Assembly: GCF_003116585.1 (NCBI RefSeq)
Contig: NZ_QEHM01000007.1
Coordinates: 310,001-374,000, forward strand
DNA from: Albibacillus kandeliae
GTDB lineage: Bacteria > Pseudomonadota > Alphaproteobacteria > Rhodobacterales > Rhodobacteraceae
Direction: 5' to 3'
DNA: 64,000 bases
Positions 22,802-32,320 of this stretch are shown piece after piece (position 1 is the stretch's first letter; the number at the start of each line of letters is the position of its first letter). The notes under the pieces were generated by a model that saw only the letters and a list, made by a program, of their open reading frames with translations, had not been told where the DNA came from and searched no databases. The translations under genes and the position numbers were made by a program.

Positions 22802-25468
22802 ATGCCGCCGCTGAAGACCACCCGACCCGTCCGGCCCGTGCGCGGGATCGAGGACATCCGCGCGATCGAGGCAGAGCCCTACGACTCGCTGGTGACGGCG
22901 CGCAATCTCTACGACCTGTCCCGCGCCACCGCCGAGCACTGCGGCGACAGGCCGGCCCTGACCGTCCTGCGATCGCCCGATCCGGCAGACGTGGGCGTAT
23001 CTCTGACCCACGCCGGACTGCTGGCCGAGGTCACCCGCGCCGCCAACCTGTTTCGCGGCCTCGGGCTGACCTCGGAACAGGGCGTTGCCGCCTTTCTCAC
23101 GCCGACCCTGCCCGACCTGCCCGCGCTGCTGCTAGGCGCGCAGGTGGCCGGGGTGGCGAGCACGCTCAACTACCTGCTCAGCCGCGAGGCCATCGCCGAC
23201 CTGCTGAACGCCGAGGGCGCCACGATCCTCGTGATCCCGGCGGCCCAGCTCGACCGGATGTGCTGGGACAAGGCGCAGGGCCTGTTGCAGGAGGTTCCGA
23301 CCCTCCGGCACCTCTTGGTGATCGGCGGCGCGGGCGCGATGGCTGATGGGTTCACCGCGCTCGGCCCGCTGCTGGAAAGTGCTCCCGCCGCCCGGCTGGA
23401 GTTCGAGCCTTCGAATAACCGCGACACCGTCTGCGCCCTGTTCCACACCGGCGGCACCACCGGTCGGCCCAAGCTGGTTCCGCTGACCCACGGCAACCAG
23501 ATCCACGCGGCCTTCGGCTTTGCGCAGGTCTTTGGCTACGACGAGACCGACACGGTCGTGAACGGCTTTCCCTTCTTCCATGTCGGCGGGACGATGACGG
23601 TCGGCCTCTCCGTGCTCGCGGCGGGTGGGCATATGGTGGTGCCCTCGCCCTATGCCCTGCGCCCGCCCGAGGTGATCGGCACCTACTGGCGGCTGGTTGA
23701 CGCATTCAGTGCGACCGTCGTCAGCGGCGTTCCCACGTCCATCGGCGCGATGGCTGTATCCTACGAGCCGGGCCCCGACATCTCGTCGGTGCGCATGGCG
23801 GTCACCGGCGGCGCCGTCCTGCCGGGCGCCATCGGGGCAAGGTTCACGGGCAAGACAGGCATCCCCATCCACGAAACCTACGGCATGACCGAGACCTCGG
23901 CGGCCATTGCCTTCACCCCCGGTCACGGTACTCCGGTCGCGGGCAGCGTTGGACTGCGCGCGCCCTTCTCGGAAACCCGGATCGTGCAGGTCGAGGATGG
24001 CGTGACGCCCTGCCCCCCCGGCGAAAGCGGTCTGGTCCAGGTGCGGGGACGCCAGGTGTTTCCCGGATACGTCGAGGCAAGCCACGACACGGGGATACTG
24101 GCAGAGGGCTGGCTGACCACTGGCGACGTCGGTTTCCTGACGGAAGACGAGCGGCTGGTGCTGACCGGGCGCGAAAAAGACCTGATCGTGCGCAGCGGCC
24201 ACAACATCGACCCGGCCTCGATAGAGGATGTGGCCAATGCCGCCCCCGGGGTCGAGATCAGCGCCGCCGTCGGTATGCCCGACCAGTACGCGGGCGAGGT
24301 GCCCGTGCTCTTCGTCGTACCGAAGGCAGGCGAGAGCGTGAACCTGCGCGACCTCTACGAGACACTCGAAGCCGGGATCCACGAACCCCCGGCACGCCCT
24401 CGCCGGATCCTTGTGATCGATGCCCTGCCGGTGACGGCGGTCGGCAAGATCTTCAAGCTCGCCCTCCGCGAGGAGGCGATCGCCGAGAAGGTGAGGATGG
24501 AAGTGGCCGCCCATTGCGGCGAGTCGGCTTCGGTGCAGGTCACTGTCGGCAGCGACGCCCGCAAACGCACCCTTGTCGAAGCCTTGGTGTCCGGCGCGGA
24601 CGCGGCGCAGATGCGCGCATTGGCCGAGGCCCTCGCGCCGCTGCCACAGACCTATACGCTGGTGGCCTCCTGCGTCCGGCTGGAGGTGCGGGACCAGATC
24701 GCCATCCTGACCCTGGACCGCCCCGAGGCACTGAACGCGGCCTCCCGGGCGCTGATGCGGTCGCTCGCTCACCGGCTACAAGAGGTCGCCGCGATGCCCG
24801 ACCTCCGGGCCGTCATCCTCACCGGCGCCGGTCGCGCCTTCTGCGCGGGCGGAGACCTGATCGAATTCGAGGCCGCGCTGGCCGAAGGAGGCAGCACGCT
24901 GACCGATACCCTCTTCTACAACCAGCGGGTCATCACCATGATAGAGGAACTGCCCTGCCCGGTGATCGGCGCCGCAAATGGCGTCGCCGTCGCGGGCGGG
25001 CTCGAGATGCTGCTGTGCTGCGATATCATCCTTGCCGCAGACGGGGCTCGGCTTGGCGATGGCCACGCGAAATACGGCATCGTTCCCACCGGCGGCTCGA
25101 CCGCGCGTCTCCATGACCGGCTGGGGCCATCCCGCGCCGCCCAGCTTCTTTATACTGCCGGTCTGGTGGACGCCCGGACCGCCTGTGACTGGGGGCTGGT
25201 GAACGAGGTTCTGCCGCCTGACCAGCTGATGGAACGCGCCCTCGGCATGGCCCGCGAGATCGCCGCCTGCAGCCCGCAATCCCTGCGCGAGGTCAAGCGG
25301 CTCGTCGCCCCGGCTGCACGTCGGAAGGCTCCCGAGATACGCCTCGCCGCCGAGATCGACAGCTTCGCTTCCACCCAGCGCGATGGCGATCTGGAGGAAG
25401 GGTTGCGCGCCTTCCGCGAAAAACGTGCGCCGGGCTTCGGTGCGCCAAAGGACGACCCCGAGAGCTGA
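22802..25468 (+). CDS. Acyl-CoA synthetase / enoyl-CoA hydratase fusion protein
   Basis: An 888-residue two-domain protein. Residues ~30-560 are an AMP-forming acyl-CoA ligase: P-loop TGGTTGRPK (216-224), ETYGMTETSA (358-367), TGDVGFL (440-446), GREKDLIVRSGHNI (456-469) and the C-terminal catalytic Lys in TAVGKIFK (Lys549). After a ~60-residue linker, residues ~625-888 are a crotonase-fold enoyl-CoA hydratase/isomerase with the oxyanion motif AFCAGGD (679-685) and AVAGGLEMLLCCD (729-741). One polypeptide could thus activate an acid and hydrate the resulting enoyl-CoA. The first Met with sensible sequence is at 22802; an open frame upstream to 22631 overlaps the SDR gene and looks like shadow. 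Ends the operon before a strong terminator. Confidence 0.92.
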   Translation: MPPLKTTRPVRPVRGIEDIRAIEAEPYDSLVTARNLYDLSRATAEHCGDRPALTVLRSPDPADVGVSLTHAGLLAEVTRAANLFRGLGLTSEQGVAAFLTPTLPDLPALLLGAQVAGVASTLNYLLSREAIADLLNAEGATILVIPAAQLDRMCWDKAQGLLQEVPTLRHLLVIGGAGAMADGFTALGPLLESAPAARLEFEPSNNRDTVCALFHTGGTTGRPKLVPLTHGNQIHAAFGFAQVFGYDETDTVVNGFPFFHVGGTMTVGLSVLAAGGHMVVPSPYALRPPEVIGTYWRLVDAFSATVVSGVPTSIGAMAVSYEPGPDISSVRMAVTGGAVLPGAIGARFTGKTGIPIHETYGMTETSAAIAFTPGHGTPVAGSVGLRAPFSETRIVQVEDGVTPCPPGESGLVQVRGRQVFPGYVEASHDTGILAEGWLTTGDVGFLTEDERLVLTGREKDLIVRSGHNIDPASIEDVANAAPGVEISAAVGMPDQYAGEVPVLFVVPKAGESVNLRDLYETLEAGIHEPPARPRRILVIDALPVTAVGKIFKLALREEAIAEKVRMEVAAHCGESASVQVTVGSDARKRTLVEALVSGADAAQMRALAEALAPLPQTYTLVASCVRLEVRDQIAILTLDRPEALNAASRALMRSLAHRLQEVAAMPDLRAVILTGAGRAFCAGGDLIEFEAALAEGGSTLTDTLFYNQRVITMIEELPCPVIGAANGVAVAGGLEMLLCCDIILAADGARLGDGHAKYGIVPTGGSTARLHDRLGPSRAAQLLYTAGLVDARTACDWGLVNEVLPPDQLMERALGMAREIAACSPQSLREVKRLVAPAARRKAPEIRLAAEIDSFASTQRDGDLEEGLRAFREKRAPGFGAPKDDPES

Positions 25469-25506
25469 GCCACTCCGCTGGTCAGAGCCACGTAGCCTTA
25501 CTGCAG

Positions 25507-25534
25507 CTCCCGCCGGGCCCCGGCGGGAGTTTTT
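25507..25534 (+). terminator. Intrinsic terminator after the ligase/hydratase gene
   Basis: CTCCCGCCGG and CCGGCGGGAG form a perfect 10-bp stem with a GCC loop, followed directly by TTTTT. It lies 39 bases after the stop codon and separates the catabolic operon from the ABC importer operon. Confidence 0.92.
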
Positions 25535-25737
25535 CGTTCTGCTACCCGGCTTTTCAGACCTCGACCCGGCCCAAACGCCAGCGGGCACGGCGCTAGGGTC
25601 CCCGGTGCCATCCCCTCCCACCACGCCCCAAGGCATCACTCAAACTTATCATCCCTCAGAAAGTTTTGAGTATTTGTGATCGCTCTTTCTGGGATAGGTC
25701 TGGGCCCGAGGAGACATACGGGCTGGGAGGGCCTGAC

Positions 25738-27255
25738 ATGACCATTTCATTCAAGACACTTGTGGCGTCTGCGGTCCTGAGCGTTGCGCTCAGCGCCCCG
25801 GCAGCTTGGGCCGAGCCTTCGGGCACGCTGCGACTGGGCGAACAGGCCAAGTTGATCACGATGGACCCGCACCAGCACTCGGGCGGCGGCGCCGGCTACC
25901 TGCGGCCCGTCTACGAGTCGCTCTTCGACCATGACGCCGACAACAACCTGATCCCGCTGCTGGCCGAAAGCTACGAGGTCGACGGCACGACCATCAAGGT
26001 GAAGCTGAAGGAGGGCATCAAGTTCTCCGATGGCGCAGAGTTCAACGCCGAGGTGGCGGCGGCCAACCTGAACCGGGTGATCGAACTCGGCGTACAGGCC
26101 TCGATGAAGCTGGCCGAAAAGGCCGAGGCGACTGGCCCCTACGAGATCACCATCTCGCTCAAGAGCCCCGATCCGTCGATCATCGACGCCCTCAGCGGAA
26201 CCGCCGGGATGATGGTCAGCCCGAACGCGCTGAAGGATCCCGCGCTCGACCGCAACCCGGTGGGCACCGGCCCCTATGTCTATTCCGCGGCGGACTCCCG
26301 CGAAGGCGAACTGCGCGTCTACCTGCCCTCGCCAGACTACCGCACCCCCGACGACCAGGGCGTTGCGCGGCTGGAGCTGTCGGAGATCCCCGACGCCACC
26401 GCCATGCTGAACGCGCTCAAGACCGGGCAGATCGACATTGCCATCTTCCTGTCCAGCCCGCAGGCCGCCATCGTCGACCGCACCTCCGGCATCCAGCTTC
26501 TGCGCCAGCCCGGCGGGACGACCTATCACCTTGGCCTGATGGACCGCGAGGGCACCAAGGTTCCCGCCTTCGCCGACAAGCGCGTGCGTCAGGCGATGGC
26601 CTATGCCATCGACCGGGCGGCCTTTTCCAAGGCGGTGGAGTTCGGTCTCTCCGTTCCTGCCTATCAGCCCTACGGCGATGGCCTCTGGCCGCATGACCCG
26701 GCGCTTGACGGGAAGTACGCCTATGACCTCGACAAGGCCAAGGAGCTGATGAAGGAAGCGGGCTACGAGGACGGCTTCGAATTCGACATGCCCTCGATCC
26801 CGGTCTTCGCCTCGCGCCTCGAAGCGGTCGCCGGCTTCCTGAAAAAGATCAACATCACCATGAACATCGTGACGGTCGAGCCCGGCACGCTGGCGCGGCG
26901 GTCGATGTCGACCGATTTCCCGGCCACCAACCTGGTCTGGAACACCTTCCTCGACCCCAAGTACCTGACCACCTACTACGTGGCCAAGGAAGCGCTGTTC
27001 AATCCCTACCGGGTCGAGCCTGATCCAAGGCTGATGGAACTGAGCGAGGAAGGGCTGGCCAAGGTCGAGTACGCGGACCGCGCCCCGATCTACAACGAGA
27101 TGTTCGAAAACGTCTCGGACGACAGCTATATCATCTTCATCACGACGACGCCGATCCTCTTCGGGGTATCCGACGCCATGGCGGAGAATCCGACGGTCAA
27201 GTTCCGCCCGGGCACCGATACGCCGATCCTGCGCGGCCTGCGCGTCGACAACTGA
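25738..27255 (+). CDS. ABC transporter substrate-binding protein, family 5 (peptide/nickel type)
   Basis: A 505-residue extracytoplasmic binding protein. The signal peptide (MTISFKTLVASAV to AWA, about 25 residues) precedes SGTLRLGEQAKLITMDPH, the usual family 5 opening, and the mature protein contains SDGAEFNAEV (FSDGxxxxAxD-type) and VRQAMAYAIDR, both family signatures. Family members deliver oligopeptides, but also opines, glycosides and other solutes. The ATG at 25738 is chosen because the signal peptide begins there; an in-frame ATG at 25666 would add an unlikely leader. It heads an operon with two permease and two ATPase domains and a hydrolase. Ligand unknown; the hydrolase and upstream esterase hint at an ester or amide. 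Confidence 0.93.
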   Translation: MTISFKTLVASAVLSVALSAPAAWAEPSGTLRLGEQAKLITMDPHQHSGGGAGYLRPVYESLFDHDADNNLIPLLAESYEVDGTTIKVKLKEGIKFSDGAEFNAEVAAANLNRVIELGVQASMKLAEKAEATGPYEITISLKSPDPSIIDALSGTAGMMVSPNALKDPALDRNPVGTGPYVYSAADSREGELRVYLPSPDYRTPDDQGVARLELSEIPDATAMLNALKTGQIDIAIFLSSPQAAIVDRTSGIQLLRQPGGTTYHLGLMDREGTKVPAFADKRVRQAMAYAIDRAAFSKAVEFGLSVPAYQPYGDGLWPHDPALDGKYAYDLDKAKELMKEAGYEDGFEFDMPSIPVFASRLEAVAGFLKKINITMNIVTVEPGTLARRSMSTDFPATNLVWNTFLDPKYLTTYYVAKEALFNPYRVEPDPRLMELSEEGLAKVEYADRAPIYNEMFENVSDDSYIIFITTTPILFGVSDAMAENPTVKFRPGTDTPILRGLRVDN

Positions 27256-27276
27256 GACCAGCGGGAAGGTCAGGCC

Positions 27277-28221
27277 ATGACACGATTGATCGGGCAGCGG
27301 CTGCTGGCGATGGTGCCGCTTCTGTTGATTGTCTCCTTCCTGACCTTCTCGCTGACCGCGCTGCTGCCGGGCGATCCTGCAGACCTGATCCTAGGCGACC
27401 GGGCAACGGCGGAGCAGTACGAGATGGTGCACGAACGGCTGGGCCTCGATCAGCCCTTCCTCGTGCGCTACGTACAGTGGCTCGAGGGCGCGGTCCGGGG
27501 TGACCTCGGCACCTCCTTTTTCAACTCGGTGCGGGTGGTGGACGCGGTCGTGCAGCGGATGCCCGCGACCCTTTCGCTGACCCTCGCCTCGGTGCTGATC
27601 TCGGTGGTGGTGGGCCTTGGCGCGGGTGTGGCGGCAGCGCTGCGGCCACGGTCCTGGATCGACAGGCTCGCCACCTTCGGCGCCACCATCGGTCAGGCAA
27701 TCCCGAACTTCTGGTTCGGCCTGATCCTCGTCTCGGTCTTTGCCGTCGCGCTGAACTGGTTCCCGGCCACCGGATATGTCCCGTTCAAGGACTCGCCGGG
27801 GCAATGGCTGCGCTCGATCACCCTGCCCGCCCTCGCCCTCGGCCTGTCGACCAGCGCCGCCATCGCGCGGCAGGTGCGCTCGGCGATGGTGGGCGTGCTG
27901 CAACAGGACTACATCCGCGCGGCGCGGGCCCAGGGCCTGTCTGCGCTCCGGGTCACCTTCAAGCACGCCCTCAAGAACGCGCTGGTGCCGGTGATCACCG
28001 TCCTGTCGTTCCAGGTCACGGTCCTCCTCGGCGGTGCCCTCATCGTCGAGCAGGTCTTTGCCATCAATGGCATCGGCTCGCTCGCCATCGCGGCAGTGCG
28101 CCAGCAGGACATCCCGATGATCCAGGGGATCGTGCTGGTCCTCGTGCTGGTCGTGATGTTGGTGCAGCTCGTCACCGACATCCTCTACGGCCTGATCAAT
28201 CCGAAGGCGCGCCCGTCATGA
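27277..28221 (+). CDS. ABC transporter permease, DppB/OppB type
   Basis: A 314-residue permease with six predicted helices. It starts with the family opening MTRLIGQRLLAMVPLLLIVSFLTF, has LLPGDPADLILG in the periplasmic loop and the ATPase-docking EAA loop near AARAQGLSALRVTFKHALKNALVP. It pairs with the permease half of the next protein. The stop codon overlaps the next start by four bases. Confidence 0.95.
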   Translation: MTRLIGQRLLAMVPLLLIVSFLTFSLTALLPGDPADLILGDRATAEQYEMVHERLGLDQPFLVRYVQWLEGAVRGDLGTSFFNSVRVVDAVVQRMPATLSLTLASVLISVVVGLGAGVAAALRPRSWIDRLATFGATIGQAIPNFWFGLILVSVFAVALNWFPATGYVPFKDSPGQWLRSITLPALALGLSTSAAIARQVRSAMVGVLQQDYIRAARAQGLSALRVTFKHALKNALVPVITVLSFQVTVLLGGALIVEQVFAINGIGSLAIAAVRQQDIPMIQGIVLVLVLVVMLVQLVTDILYGLINPKARPS

Positions 28222-30131
28222 CTTCTGCCTCCCTCCCTGCACAGACGACGCGCAAATCGCGCCCGGCCTGGATGACGCCCTCGACCCTCGCCGTGGTCAT
28301 CCCTTCCGTTCTCGTGCTGGCGGCACTGGTGGTCTGCGCCCTCTTCGCCCAATGGCTCGCGCCCTACGACCCGCTGGATCAGGACCTTATCGCATCGCTT
28401 CAGGGTCCCTCGGCCGCGCATTGGCTTGGCACCGACGACCTCGGGCGCGACGTGCTCTCGCGGCTGATCTACGGGAGCCGGATCGCCGTCATCGCCGCGG
28501 TCGAGGCCACGAGCCTCGCAGTGTTGATCGGCGTGCCCATCGGGCTGTTCATCGGCTACCGGGGCGGCTGGTGGGATCGCCTCACCATGCGGCTGGTCGA
28601 GGCCATCGTCTCGATCCCCGGCATCATGGTCGCCATCGTCATCATCGCGATCCTCGGCACCGGCCTGCATCGCGCCATGTTCGCGCTCGGCATCCTCTAT
28701 TCCACCGCCTTCCTGCGTCTCGCGCGCTCCGTCGTGCTGACCGAGCGCGAGGAGGTCTATGCCAAGTCGGCCCGTGTCATCGGCGCTTCACCAACACGTA
28801 TCCTCGTGCGCCACATCTTCCTGAACATCGCACCGCCGCTGATCGTTCAGGTCACGCTGACCGTCGGCGCGGTGCTGCTGGCCGAAGCGGGCCTCAGCTT
28901 TATCGGCATCGGGGTTCAGCCGCCGCAGGCGAGCTGGGGCACCATGCTGAACACCGCAGCCTCCTACATGGAGCTCAACCCCTTCCTTGCCGTCCCGCCC
29001 GGGCTGGCCATCGTCGCGACCGTGCTGGCGGTGAACCTGCTGGGCGACGTGCTGCGCGACTCCATCGGCCGTGGCATCCGCGTCCCCGCGGCGCCCTCGA
29101 CCGCCCCTGCCCGGGTGCGGACCGCGCCGAGCCGCCCCCTCCCCCCACGCGCGGACGACATGCTACGTGTCGAAGGGCTCGAGGTCATGGTCTCGCCCAA
29201 GGGGGGCGCCGAGGTGCCGGTCGTGACCGATATGTCCTTCCGCATCGCGCGCGGCGAGACCCTCGGCCTCGTGGGTGAATCCGGTTCGGGCAAGACGGTG
29301 ACGGGCCTTGCCCTGATGGGGCTGATCGGTGCCGGTGGCCGGATCACCGGGGGCCGCGTCACGTTGGATGGGACGGACCTGCTCGGCCTCTCGAAGGCCG
29401 GTCTCGAGAAGGTCCGGGGCAACGACGTCGCGATGGTCTTTCAGGACCCGACCACCAGCCTCAATCCGGCCTATACCGTCGGCAACCAGATCTCCGAGGT
29501 GCTGCGGGTCAAGCAGGGCCTCTCGCGCCGCGCCGCTTGGGACCGGACGGTCGAGCTGATCGACCGGGTCGGCATCCCCCGCGCGACCGAGCGTGCGCAG
29601 GCCTATCCGCACGAGCTCTCCGGCGGCATGGCGCAGCGCATCGCCATCGCGCGGGCTCTGTCCTGCGGGCCCAAGCTGCTGATCGCGGACGAACCCACCA
29701 CCGCGCTCGACGTGACCGTGCAGCAGGAGATCCTCGACCTCTTTCGCGACCTGCAGGACGAATTCGGGATGGCGATGCTCTTCGTCACCCACGACCTCGC
29801 CGTGGCGGCAGATGTCTGCGACCGGATCGCGGTGATGTATTGCGGCGAGATCGTCGAGACCGCGCCGGTGGACGATCTCTTTGCCAACCCGCGCCATCCC
29901 TACACGTCCGGTCTGCTCTCGGCGATGCCCCACGGCGCCAGCGGCACGCCACCCCTGCCAGTCATCCCCGGCTCGGTCCCGACGCCCGGCCACTGGCCCG
30001 AGGGCTGCCGCTTTGCCGCGCGCTGCCCGCATGTCACCGAGGCCTGCGCCGCCCCGGTGCCGCTGAGCGGCGACGCCCGGTTGATCCGCTGCGTGCGCGC
30101 CGACGAACTCGTGCTGGAGGCCGCGCAATGA
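28218..30131 (+). CDS. ABC transporter permease-ATPase fusion (DppC + DppD type)
   Basis: A 637-residue protein joining two subunits usually made separately. Residues 1-~288 are a DppC-type permease (HWLGTDDLGRDVLSRLIYG at 68-86; EAA loop SARVIGASPTRILVRH). A Pro/Ala/Arg-rich linker (about 288-313) leads to a DppD-type ATPase: Walker A GESGSGKT (353-360), Q-loop FQDPTTSLNP, signature LSGGMAQRIAIARAL, Walker B LLIADEPTTALD and the C-terminal oligopeptide-ABC extension with Cys residues (CRFAARCPHVTEAC). The frame is continuous and I see no sign of an artefact. Coupled by ATGA on both sides. Confidence 0.95.
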   Translation: MTSASLPAQTTRKSRPAWMTPSTLAVVIPSVLVLAALVVCALFAQWLAPYDPLDQDLIASLQGPSAAHWLGTDDLGRDVLSRLIYGSRIAVIAAVEATSLAVLIGVPIGLFIGYRGGWWDRLTMRLVEAIVSIPGIMVAIVIIAILGTGLHRAMFALGILYSTAFLRLARSVVLTEREEVYAKSARVIGASPTRILVRHIFLNIAPPLIVQVTLTVGAVLLAEAGLSFIGIGVQPPQASWGTMLNTAASYMELNPFLAVPPGLAIVATVLAVNLLGDVLRDSIGRGIRVPAAPSTAPARVRTAPSRPLPPRADDMLRVEGLEVMVSPKGGAEVPVVTDMSFRIARGETLGLVGESGSGKTVTGLALMGLIGAGGRITGGRVTLDGTDLLGLSKAGLEKVRGNDVAMVFQDPTTSLNPAYTVGNQISEVLRVKQGLSRRAAWDRTVELIDRVGIPRATERAQAYPHELSGGMAQRIAIARALSCGPKLLIADEPTTALDVTVQQEILDLFRDLQDEFGMAMLFVTHDLAVAADVCDRIAVMYCGEIVETAPVDDLFANPRHPYTSGLLSAMPHGASGTPPLPVIPGSVPTPGHWPEGCRFAARCPHVTEACAAPVPLSGDARLIRCVRADELVLEAAQ

Positions 30132-31147
30132 GCGAGACGCTGCTCGACATCAAGGACCTGCGGGTGAGCTATGGCGGTCGGTCGTTCCTCGGTCTCCGGA
30201 GTACCGGTTTCGAAGCGGTCAAAGGCGCGTCCCTCTCGATCCGCGCGGGCGAGACGCTGGGGCTGGTTGGCGAGTCCGGTTCGGGCAAGTCCTCCATCGC
30301 CAACACGCTGCTGGGTCTGGTGCCCGCGGCCAGCGGCACCATGCGGTTCAATGGCACCGACCTCGCCGCGCTCGACACGCACTATCCGCCCGAGGTGCGC
30401 CGCAACATCCAGGCCGTGTTCCAGGACCCCTACTCCTCGCTCAACCCCTCGATGACGGTCGAGCAGATCGTCACGGAGCCGCTCAAGATCCACACCAGCA
30501 TGTCCCGGGCCGAACGCCGTGAACGCGCCGCCGAACTGCTGCGCCTCGTGAACCTGCCCGAAACCCACCTGCCGCGCTTTCCCAACGAGTTCTCGGGTGG
30601 CCAGAGGCAGCGGATCGCCATCGCCGCCGCCCTCGCGCTGCAGCCAAAGCTGATCGTGCTGGATGAGCCGGTCAGCGCTCTGGACGTCTCAACGCAGAAC
30701 CAGATCATCAACCTGCTCTACGAACGGCGCGACGCGCTGGGGATCGCCTACCTGCTGATCGCCCATGACCTCGCGCTGGTTCATCACATCTCGGACCGGA
30801 TCGCGGTGATGTACCTCGGCCATATCGTCGAGGAAGGGCCTGCCGACCGGGTCTACCACCGCCCTGCGCATCCCTATACCAAGGCGCTGCTGGATGCGGT
30901 ACCGCTGCTGGACCCGGCACGGCAGAGGGCCCGGCGGGCGGCGCGGCGCGCGGCCCCGGCGTCGGAACTGCCGAGAATGGCCGAGGCCGGCTGCCCCTAT
31001 CGCAACCGCTGCGCCTTTGCGATGGAGCGCTGCCACAAGGACGTGCCGACCTCGCTGGACGTAAGCGGCGGCGGCACGGCACAGTGCTTCCTCGTCGAAG
31101 GCGGAACAGCAGGCGTAAGCGGTCTGAAGGAAAAGGTGACGACATGA
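30128..31147 (+). CDS. ABC transporter ATP-binding protein, DppF/OppF type
   Basis: A 339-residue ATPase with Walker A GESGSGKSS (48-56), FQDPYSSLNPSMTV, signature FSGGQRQRIAIAAAL and Walker B LIVLDEPVSALD, then the oligopeptide-transporter C-terminal domain with CPYRNRCAFAMERC, a Cys pattern seen in many DppD/DppF proteins. It is the second ATPase of the importer. Its start overlaps the end of the fused subunit, and its stop overlaps the hydrolase start. Confidence 0.95.
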   Translation: MSETLLDIKDLRVSYGGRSFLGLRSTGFEAVKGASLSIRAGETLGLVGESGSGKSSIANTLLGLVPAASGTMRFNGTDLAALDTHYPPEVRRNIQAVFQDPYSSLNPSMTVEQIVTEPLKIHTSMSRAERRERAAELLRLVNLPETHLPRFPNEFSGGQRQRIAIAAALALQPKLIVLDEPVSALDVSTQNQIINLLYERRDALGIAYLLIAHDLALVHHISDRIAVMYLGHIVEEGPADRVYHRPAHPYTKALLDAVPLLDPARQRARRAARRAAPASELPRMAEAGCPYRNRCAFAMERCHKDVPTSLDVSGGGTAQCFLVEGGTAGVSGLKEKVTT

Positions 31148-32091
31148 ACATGCCCTGGAACCCGAGCAGCGATCCCCGTGCGGTCACGGTGTCGGACATG
31201 GTCCTTTCCGACGGCGCGGGCGGCAAGATCTCGCTGGTATGCCGTCACCCCGCCACCGGGCCGGTCAAGGGCGTCGTGGTCTTCTGTCACGGCCTCGGAT
31301 CCAGCGGCAAGGCCTACGGGTCCATGACCGACACCTGGGCGGCAGCGGGCTACCTCGTCATCCACCCGACCTTCGCCGACAGCATCTTTGCCGTGGCCCG
31401 CGCCAAACCGGAACTGGGGCTTGACCCCGACGATCCGGAACTCGTGCTCTGGGCCCGCAAGCTGCCCGCGGTGCGGCCGACGATGTTCCAAATCCTGCAC
31501 GACCCGGCCTACTGGCTCGACCGGATCCGCATCGTGCGGCGCATCATGGACGAGATGCCGTCGATCCTTGCCGCGATGGGCGCGACGGAAACACAACTGC
31601 CGGTCGCCATCGCCGGACACTCCTTCGGGGCCTATACCGCCCAACTCTTCGCCGGCGCGGTCATCGACCTGCCCGACGGGCCGCAAAGCTTTCGCGACGA
31701 ACGGTTCCGCGCCGCGATGGTGCTCAGCGGACAGGGACGCAACCAGCAGGGCCTGCGCGAAGGGTCTTGGGATGGCATGACCGGCCCGGTCCTGACAGTG
31801 ACCGGCAAGGAGGACGGCGGGGCCAAGGGGCAGGACTGGCACTGGAAGTGCGAACCCTACGACCTCGCTCCGCCGGGCGGCAAGTATCTCGCCGTTCTGG
31901 ACGACGCCAACCACTACCTTGGCGGCATGACGCCCGAGGGGCATACCGTGCCCTACCAGCTCGAAGCGTTGGCACTGGTGACCACGGCGTTCCTCGACGC
32001 CCATGTCACCGACCTCACCGATGCAAGGGACTGGCTGGATCGCATTGACGACCGCGTCGCGGACTGCCCAGTGATCTTCCGCCACAAGTGA
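31144..32091 (+). CDS. Alpha/beta hydrolase (dienelactone-hydrolase/PAF-acetylhydrolase-like)
   Basis: A 315-residue alpha/beta hydrolase. The oxyanion region is FCHGLGSSG (47-55), the nucleophile elbow GHSFGA places Ser160, and a His is available in DDANHYLGG near residue 257. No signal peptide. The ATG at 31144 overlaps the stop of the ATPase gene (ATGA) and has AAGGAAAAGG upstream. As the last gene of the importer operon it probably cleaves the imported compound. The family spans esterases, lipases and amide hydrolases, so the bond is not known. Confidence 0.88.
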   Translation: MNMPWNPSSDPRAVTVSDMVLSDGAGGKISLVCRHPATGPVKGVVVFCHGLGSSGKAYGSMTDTWAAAGYLVIHPTFADSIFAVARAKPELGLDPDDPELVLWARKLPAVRPTMFQILHDPAYWLDRIRIVRRIMDEMPSILAAMGATETQLPVAIAGHSFGAYTAQLFAGAVIDLPDGPQSFRDERFRAAMVLSGQGRNQQGLREGSWDGMTGPVLTVTGKEDGGAKGQDWHWKCEPYDLAPPGGKYLAVLDDANHYLGGMTPEGHTVPYQLEALALVTTAFLDAHVTDLTDARDWLDRIDDRVADCPVIFRHK

Positions 32092-32121
32092 CGTAATCCC
32101 GACCGGCCTGTTTGACGTGCC

Positions 32122-32147
32122 AAGACCCGCCCATCGGTGCGGGTCTT
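32122..32147 (+). terminator. Stem-loop ending the importer/hydrolase operon
   Basis: AAGACCCGC and GCGGGTCTT form a 9-bp stem with an 8-base loop, 31 bases after the stop. Only a short T stretch follows, so termination may be moderate. Confidence 0.6.
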
Positions 32148-32259
32148 CCACGCCTGTATCTGCCCATTCCCATCAGCGCACCTGCGTGCCGCCAGCCTTT
32201 CCGCGCCCGACCTGTCGGTCGCCGCAAACCTGCTTGCTCAAATCCTTCCCGCCTTCTAC

Positions 32260-32274
32260 TGTTTACAATTAACA
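32260..32274. promoter_or_regulatory. Putative GntR operator upstream of its own gene (TGTTTACAATTAACA)
   Basis: An imperfect 15-base dyad 47 bases before the GntR start. It matches four other 15-base dyads in the window at the outer TGT...ACA and inner AC/TT positions (36939, 37031, 40786, 42243). The simplest reading is autoregulation. Confidence 0.6.
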
Positions 32275-32320
32275 ATTTTCCCGGCCAAACCCTTGGCAGA
32301 TCGCAGCGAGGCCCGAGCAA

